A stretch of DNA of 50,734 bases from Candidatus Loosdrechtia aerotolerans (lineage in GTDB: Bacteria; Planctomycetota; Brocadiia; Brocadiales; Brocadiaceae), in assembly GCA_021646405.1 (NCBI GenBank), contig SOER01000020.1:1-50734 (forward strand), in the 5' to 3' direction. The position numbers were made by a program, and so were the translations under genes. Shown here in pieces: positions 47,010 to 50,734 of this stretch (position 1 is its first letter; every line of letters begins with the position of its first letter). The notes under the pieces were generated by a model. It was given only the letters and a program-made list of their open reading frames with translations. It was not told the origin of the DNA and ran no database searches.

Positions 47010-47735
47010 ATGAAAGTACTTGGTATAGAAACATCGGGAAATATTGGTGGAGCAGCCATTTGTGAGAATAAATACGTTGTTGCCGCCAGGGATTTAGAGG
47101 CAGGAATGCATCATGGGAGGGAATTGATTCCTACCATTAAGGAGATCTTTCAACAGGTTGGCTGGAAATTTCATGATATTGATCTTATTGCTGTGGATAT
47201 CGGACCCGGATCATATACGGGGTTGCGAATAGGAGTAACCTGTGCAAAGGTACTTGCATATGCAGTAAAGAAACCTGTCATTGACGTTCCCGCGTTCGAC
47301 GCTATTGTTGAAGATTATCGTATGAATTCCATACCCATCTGTCCTGTTATCGATGCAAAGCGCAACCGTGTCTATGCGTGTATTTACGAACCTGTTTCCA
47401 TACAGTTCCACGGACAAGAAGTTATCCGGAAAAAAAGGGTGTCTGAATTCATGGTAATTCAACCGGAACAACTTTTATCTCTGCTTCCACGGCCGGTGGT
47501 CGTTTTTGGTGATGGCGTTACGGCATATAAAGACCTGTTTCTCCAAAAGGGTATTTATATTGACGAAGAGGAAAGGACTCTACCAAAGGCAAAGCATATT
47601 GCCCTCCTGGGTGAAGTGGCATACGAATCGGGACGACGGTGTGAGCCTGATAAACTATTGCCACTGTACTTAAGAAAAGCGGAGGCCGTTGAGAAGCTCG
47701 AGGGTAAAAAGGCTCAAATCCATCGTACTGCATGA
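47010..47735 (+). CDS. tsaB: tRNA threonylcarbamoyladenosine biosynthesis protein TsaB, 241 aa
   Basis: Partner of TsaD and TsaE in making t6A37 in tRNAs that read ANN codons. The N-terminus LGIETSGNIGGAAICENKYV and the signature IAVDIGPGSYTGLRIGVTCAKVLAYAV are complete. VIDAKRNRVYACIYE near residue 113 is also typical. The C-terminus is slightly extended with KKAQIHRTA. The related rimI is not seen downstream. The stop is TGA. Confidence 0.93.
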   Translation: MKVLGIETSGNIGGAAICENKYVVAARDLEAGMHHGRELIPTIKEIFQQVGWKFHDIDLIAVDIGPGSYTGLRIGVTCAKVLAYAVKKPVIDVPAFDAIVEDYRMNSIPICPVIDAKRNRVYACIYEPVSIQFHGQEVIRKKRVSEFMVIQPEQLLSLLPRPVVVFGDGVTAYKDLFLQKGIYIDEEERTLPKAKHIALLGEVAYESGRRCEPDKLLPLYLRKAEAVEKLEGKKAQIHRTA

Positions 47736-47794
47736 AAAACGGGGACGGGAGAAGGTAAAAATAGTTTTTATTACATCTGAGGAAGGCAGGGAAT

Positions 47795-48220
47795 TCAGGA
47801 AAAAAGATTCTCTTTTCTACGGTGACTTAAAAACGGGAATATTGGGATATCCTCCGGCTGAATCCAGACGATCTTGCCATCTTCCCATGACGCAACGGGA
47901 TTGCCTGCTTTTTTATGCTGAAGTAATGCTTCGTTAACAGCTTTAGACAAAGCTCTTGTTATTTTTTCTTTAGAAATATTTCTTTTGAATGCGGGTAACC
48001 GCTTGTCGGGTATCATCAAGTATTGATTCGGCTTTAGGTCCGCTCTGTCCTTGTGAGACAGAATTTGATAACCTTCTTCGTTTCTCAATTCTCTGACTCG
48101 GCGTGCCCATTCCACAGCGCCGCCGCTCGCTGCTTGAATATCACGAGATTCAACGACCTTTCCAAGGTTGGCGAGAAAGAATTCGAGGATAAGCTGCTTC
48201 GATCCCTTACGTCTAGACAT
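47795..48220 (-). CDS. Winged-helix remnant of an HNH restriction enzyme fused to a short tail, 141 aa
   Basis: The first 80 residues resemble the N-terminal winged-helix part of HNH-type restriction endonucleases next to methyltransferases (VEWARRVRELRNEEGYQIL, SHKDRADLKPNQYLM, FKRNISKE). The HNH domain that should follow NISKE is absent; the C-terminus instead reads ALSKAVNEALLQHKKAGNPV followed by SWEDGKIVWIQPEDI, which looks like a different small-protein module. It overlaps the methyltransferase gene by 8 bases. Probably an inactive restriction partner or a specificity/regulatory protein. The stop is TGA. Confidence 0.55.
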   Translation of the reverse strand: MSRRKGSKQLILEFFLANLGKVVESRDIQAASGGAVEWARRVRELRNEEGYQILSHKDRADLKPNQYLMIPDKRLPAFKRNISKEKITRALSKAVNEALLQHKKAGNPVASWEDGKIVWIQPEDIPIFPFLSHRRKENLFS

Positions 48221-49055
48221 GAAGGCTATGTTCTATTGCGTAATTGGCATATTCAGGATTTAGCTCAATCAGAATTGCATGCCTGTTCAAATCGTTTGCA
48301 ACAATTCCTGTAGTTCCTGATCCGCCAAAAGGGTCCAGGACTACGTCACCTTCCCTTGACCCTAATAGGATGCAGCGTCTAGCAAGTTCTCCAGGAAATG
48401 CAGCTGGATGACCATGACTATTTGGGTCGGCGCCCAATATCCAATAATTGCGAAGATTTGCTCCGGTTTCCTGGCGAACGGCTTTTGAATTGTAGTAATA
48501 TGACGGCGATTTCGCGAAGAGAAAAATCTCTTCTGTAGCATTTGTTGGACGATTCTTAACACTTTCAGGCATTGCAGTTTTTTTTATCCAGGTAATCTTG
48601 GACCGAAGTATCCACCCGTCCTCTTGCAGTGCAAAGGCAACTCTCCATGGAAGGCCCATTAAATCACGGTCTTTCAGACCCCAAACATCCGGGACTTTGC
48701 AATTCCGTTTCTGAATGAGCTTTTTTGTATTGCCAACCATGGCATTTGGACCACATTTTCCGGTTCCACCGTTGCGGGCATAACCGTCCCCGACATTGAG
48801 CCAAAGTGTACCGTCTGACCGAAGTTTTTCACGTACCTTACGAAAAACAGTAACAAGACTCTTAACATACAATTCAGGGGATGGTTCGGCGCCTATCTGA
48901 TCAGGGTGATCGTAATCCCGAAGGCCCCAATAAGGTGGGGACGTAACACAGCACTGTATAATTTCGTTCTCCAGTGTTGTCAGTACTTCCGCACAATCCC
49001 CTATCAGAACTTTGAGCCGGGCAGACTGCACGAGATTTAGTTTTAACTGCGCCAC
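48213..49055 (-). CDS. Site-specific DNA methyltransferase (N4/N6 amino type), 280 aa
   Basis: A beta-class amino-methyltransferase: the catalytic motif IV is TSPPYWGLRDYDHPDQIG near residue 38 and the SAM-binding motif I is DVVLDPFGGSGTTGIVA near 240, in the order typical of this class. The SPPYW form of motif IV favours N4-cytosine modification, though N6-adenine is not excluded. LPWRVAFALQEDGWILRSKITW and EEIFLFAKSPSYYYN are further family signatures. The start is GTG with AGGAGG 15 bases upstream. It forms an overlapping pair with the winged-helix gene. It stops with TAG (in-frame TAA two codons on). Confidence 0.9.
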   Translation of the reverse strand: MAQLKLNLVQSARLKVLIGDCAEVLTTLENEIIQCCVTSPPYWGLRDYDHPDQIGAEPSPELYVKSLVTVFRKVREKLRSDGTLWLNVGDGYARNGGTGKCGPNAMVGNTKKLIQKRNCKVPDVWGLKDRDLMGLPWRVAFALQEDGWILRSKITWIKKTAMPESVKNRPTNATEEIFLFAKSPSYYYNSKAVRQETGANLRNYWILGADPNSHGHPAAFPGELARRCILLGSREGDVVLDPFGGSGTTGIVANDLNRHAILIELNPEYANYAIEHSLHV

Positions 49056-49207
49056 AATGACAATGCACCTCCTAAAGCATCTAAGCCAAGAACCTGGTTG
49101 TTTAGTATCTCACCAACTTAATAGCAAGTACCAGGTCATTCAGATTGATTCGATTCCCGATATCCAAACAAGTTTTTTATAGTCTTTAACTTCTATCAAA
49201 GTAAAAC

Positions 49208-49345
49208 TTAAAAGTCAACACAATAAATTACCGCACTATTAACACCCTCATTCAACTCTAAAATAGGCAGTTTTGATAATATTTCTATTCTCTGCTCCGG
49301 CCATTCCTCTGCTATCTTTACCAGTTTTGTGGTCTTAGATGATTG
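49208..49345 (-). pseudogene. Relic of a second PIN-domain (VapC-like) gene
   Basis: In another frame than the PIN gene, and running past its end, the minus strand reads LVKIAEEWPEQRIEILSKLP followed by ILELNEGVNSAVIYCVDF to TAA at 49208. This has the feel of the central helix-strand part of VapC-like PIN proteins (WPE..I..L..LP.LEL). It has no start codon and both ends are missing, so it is a fragment at most. Confidence 0.35.
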
Positions 49346-49812
49346 AAGTTGATCGCATCAATGTTTTTTGACAGCAAATAATTAGTAAGTGGTAAATCAT
49401 CTGAAAGTACTAGAAAATTTCCTTTCACAAGATCAATAATGCCTGAATCAGTTAGTCCAAATTTTTTAAAATGATCTAAAGAACATATATCGGAACTCTG
49501 CTTATAATGTTCATTTAATACCTGAATTCGCTCTGCAAATTCTGTAAAATAATTATCCTTAATGTTATCTGATAAGCTATTACACAGATTACTTACCTCG
49601 GTTAATATGTTAGGGGTAGTGATTAATTTGGCAAAAAAGCTTGCTATTTGCGACAAAAGGTCAAAATCCTCAATAGTATATTTTTTTGTTCTTTTAAAGC
49701 TCTGAATCATCGACGGATTATATTTGCCAATAAAATATAGTAATAGTAAATTCGAATCTATTAATAAACCCTTACTACGATAATTCTGAATAATTTTCGG
49801 ATAATAATCCAT
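49318..49812 (-). CDS. PIN-domain protein, probable ribonuclease toxin, 164 aa
   Basis: A PIN-fold protein, a metal-dependent ribonuclease in many toxin-antitoxin systems. The acidic residues are in place: Asp in LLIDSNLLLLYFIG near residue 18, Glu in TPNILTEVSNL near 72, Asp in FGLTDSGIIDL near 123 and Asp in LVLSDDLPLTNYLL near 138. It begins 3 bases after the stop of the 87-aa gene upstream, so the two are one unit. Longer than a standard VapC (about 130 aa) because of the central helical insert. The stop is TAA. Confidence 0.75.
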   Translation of the reverse strand: MDYYPKIIQNYRSKGLLIDSNLLLLYFIGKYNPSMIQSFKRTKKYTIEDFDLLSQIASFFAKLITTPNILTEVSNLCNSLSDNIKDNYFTEFAERIQVLNEHYKQSSDICSLDHFKKFGLTDSGIIDLVKGNFLVLSDDLPLTNYLLSKNIDAINFNHLRPQNW

Positions 49813-49815
49813 AGA

Positions 49816-50079
49816 TTAATCTACTTTTCTAATTTTCATTGACAAGACCTTGCCCGTCTTACGTTCGATCTTGAAACACTTATATTCTCTTCCTGTTCTG
49901 GTAAATGGAAGCGAATGAGAAAAAGCTGGTTTATCTACGTTATAACCTATGGTTATATACCAATACTTTTCGTCTTCCGAAATCTCAACTTCTTCAAGGG
50001 CTAAGTCGGAATACTTATCCCCAAACAAATTTATAAAATATTTTGTTGCTACTTCGGTGGCATCCTTAACATCTACCAT
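49816..50079 (-). CDS. Small partner of the PIN protein, 87 aa
   Basis: ATG 50079 has a near-perfect AAGGAGGTGA site 5 bases upstream; an open frame upstream to 50133 is unlikely to be used. The protein is alpha/beta (ATEVATKYFINLFGDKYS, YWYITIGYNV, REYKCFKIERKTGKVLSMKI), and the end resembles a PepSY-like strand pattern. It is not a classical DNA-binding antitoxin. Its position just upstream of the PIN gene suggests an antitoxin-like or regulatory partner. I do not recognise a named family. The stop is TAA. Confidence 0.6.
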   Translation of the reverse strand: MVDVKDATEVATKYFINLFGDKYSDLALEEVEISEDEKYWYITIGYNVDKPAFSHSLPFTRTGREYKCFKIERKTGKVLSMKIRKVD

Positions 50080-50092
50080 TTGATTCACCTCC

Positions 50093-50236
50093 TTAAAAGT
50101 TATGAAATTTGAATAGATTGTCCAAGAATGCAAATTCGTGAAAATTCGGATATTGATTTATAAGGACTTGAGAAATCGTAAAAAATGAATCCCGGACAGC
50201 CTGTGAAGGTCTGGCTTTTCTGACTTTCAAGTCCAT
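50093..50236 (-). CDS. Possible 47-aa small protein
   Basis: ATG 50236 opens a 47-codon frame (MDLKVRKARPSQAVRDSFF and onward) ending at TAA, just upstream of the PIN pair. A TATAAT on the minus strand at 50248-50253 would place the transcription start a few bases before the ATG, but no -35 hexamer and no ribosome-binding site are seen. It may just be the leader of the following operon. Confidence 0.25.
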   Translation of the reverse strand: MDLKVRKARPSQAVRDSFFTISQVLINQYPNFHEFAFLDNLFKFHNF

Positions 50237-50250
50237 CGCTATTTGTCTTA

Positions 50251-50583
50251 TTATACCACACACTTTTTCATTTCATCAAAATTCTTATTCGTTTCTTTGC
50301 AAAACACTTCCGTATGGCTAAGGTACCTTGCCATATTCAACAATACACCTATAAAATTACCCACAAGAACACCAAGAAGTGGTATGGGTAGAATTGTTTG
50401 GAACGTGCTTGCCCCTAAAACACCACAGCTTATCACAAAGACATCGCGTATGCAGCTTTCCGTGAACTGTTCAGGGGACAATTTGCCTTGATACAATGTT
50501 ATGAAGTTGTGCATTGTGTTTAAAGCAACAACAGTAGCAATGCCAGTTACCGCGGGGGTAACATCTTTAAATGCTTTTCCCAA
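50251..50583 (-). CDS. Small membrane protein with Gly-rich helices, at least 110 aa
   Basis: Two or three hydrophobic stretches are seen (DVTPAVTGIATVVALNTMHNF; VISCGVLGASTFQTILPIPL; LLGVLVGNFIGVLLNMARYL). The nearest start is a TTG at 50583. The open frame continues upstream with a stretch like FQLLLTITASCKTG, resembling a lipoprotein signal but without a normal start codon, so the gene may be 5'-truncated. No family recognised. The stop is TAA. Confidence 0.5.
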   Translation of the reverse strand: MGKAFKDVTPAVTGIATVVALNTMHNFITLYQGKLSPEQFTESCIRDVFVISCGVLGASTFQTILPIPLLGVLVGNFIGVLLNMARYLSHTEVFCKETNKNFDEMKKCVV

Positions 50584-50714
50584 AAGTCCTGTTTTACAGG
50601 AAGCAGTTATAGTTAACAGCAGTTGAAACCGAACAGGAAATAAAATTGTTTAAAAGGATACTTCTGTAAGAAAGTTCTGAAAGTTTGTAAACAAGTTATA
50701 CGAGGAGGTATCCT

Positions 50715-50734
50715 ATGCTTCAATTGGATCCGAA
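50715..50734 (+). CDS. Start of a truncated gene at the window edge
   Basis: ATG at 50715 with GAGGAGG 8 bases upstream starts MLQLDP and leaves the window. The sharp change of direction and the GAAACCGAACAG repeat 80 bases upstream (shared with the element at the window start) would fit an insertion-sequence transposase, but only six codons are visible. Confidence 0.4.

Noticed and set aside
47689-47937. 82-codon plus-strand frame overlapping tsaB and the winged-helix gene
   Set aside because: It starts inside tsaB in another frame and continues antisense to a better-supported gene; the VKIVFITSEEG segment alone is not enough.

Overview
The window looks like a moderately AT-rich chromosome segment from a Gram-negative-type bacterium. 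Gene content (TatA, lipoprotein, sigma-54, UbiB, Sdh), many short palindromic intergenic repeats and overall style remind me of an anammox planctomycete (Brocadiales: Brocadia, Jettenia or Kuenenia). That is an inference from general impression, not a database match. No rRNA, CRISPR array or complete insertion sequence is visible.

Layout. (1) 0.3-3 kb: an MFS transporter and a lone GT4 glycosyltransferase, with repeat-rich gaps. (2) 3.1-15.5 kb, all minus strand: a surface-polysaccharide cluster, in transcription order gmd (interrupted), fcl, a flippase, an FkbM methyltransferase, a GT2-like glycosyltransferase, a TIGR04325-type methyltransferase, a radical SAM/SPASM protein, a class I methyltransferase, a sugar-nucleotide epimerase, a DegT aminotransferase, a GT8-like and a GT2 transferase. 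(3) 15.8-24 kb, minus strand: a 33-aa basic peptide, tatA, an RluD-type pseudouridine synthase, a TPR protein, a PHP phosphoesterase, tRNA-Arg(CCU), yidD, rnpA, a repeat-filled 1.1-kb gap, an RmlD-like reductase, a 58-aa ORF and an interrupted beta-CASP nuclease gene. (4) 24.2-29.1 kb, plus strand: TCA genes icd, mdh, two Sdh membrane subunits and sdhA, without sdhB. (5) 29-47.7 kb: housekeeping genes: ubiB, a phasin-like protein, a DUF2284 protein, radC, tRNA-Arg(ACG) next to tadA, two tRNA-Ser genes, a large SRP RNA, dnaX-ybaB-recR-rpoN, a lipoprotein, a D-aminoacylase, rpoD, a 30-aa basic protein, clpX, a degenerate Lon-like protein, an aldehyde dehydrogenase and tsaB. (6) 47.8 kb to the end: an accessory patch with a DNA methyltransferase and a probably broken restriction partner, a PIN-domain protein with a small partner, a PIN-gene relic, a membrane protein and the start of a truncated gene.

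Main points. Two otherwise intact genes (gmd and the beta-CASP nuclease) each carry one in-frame TAG where the family usually has glutamine, while at least seven other genes use TAG as a normal stop. The tRNA-Arg(ACG) gene lies 62 bp upstream of tadA, whose product edits that tRNA. Two tiny, very basic proteins were found by reading intergenic DNA; the one beside rpoD has a good ribosome-binding site and shares a two-way terminator with rpoD. Several families of intergenic inverted repeats (heptamer-arm elements, AAAC-AGA-GTTT stem-loops, CCCCGAAGGGG elements) recur through the window.
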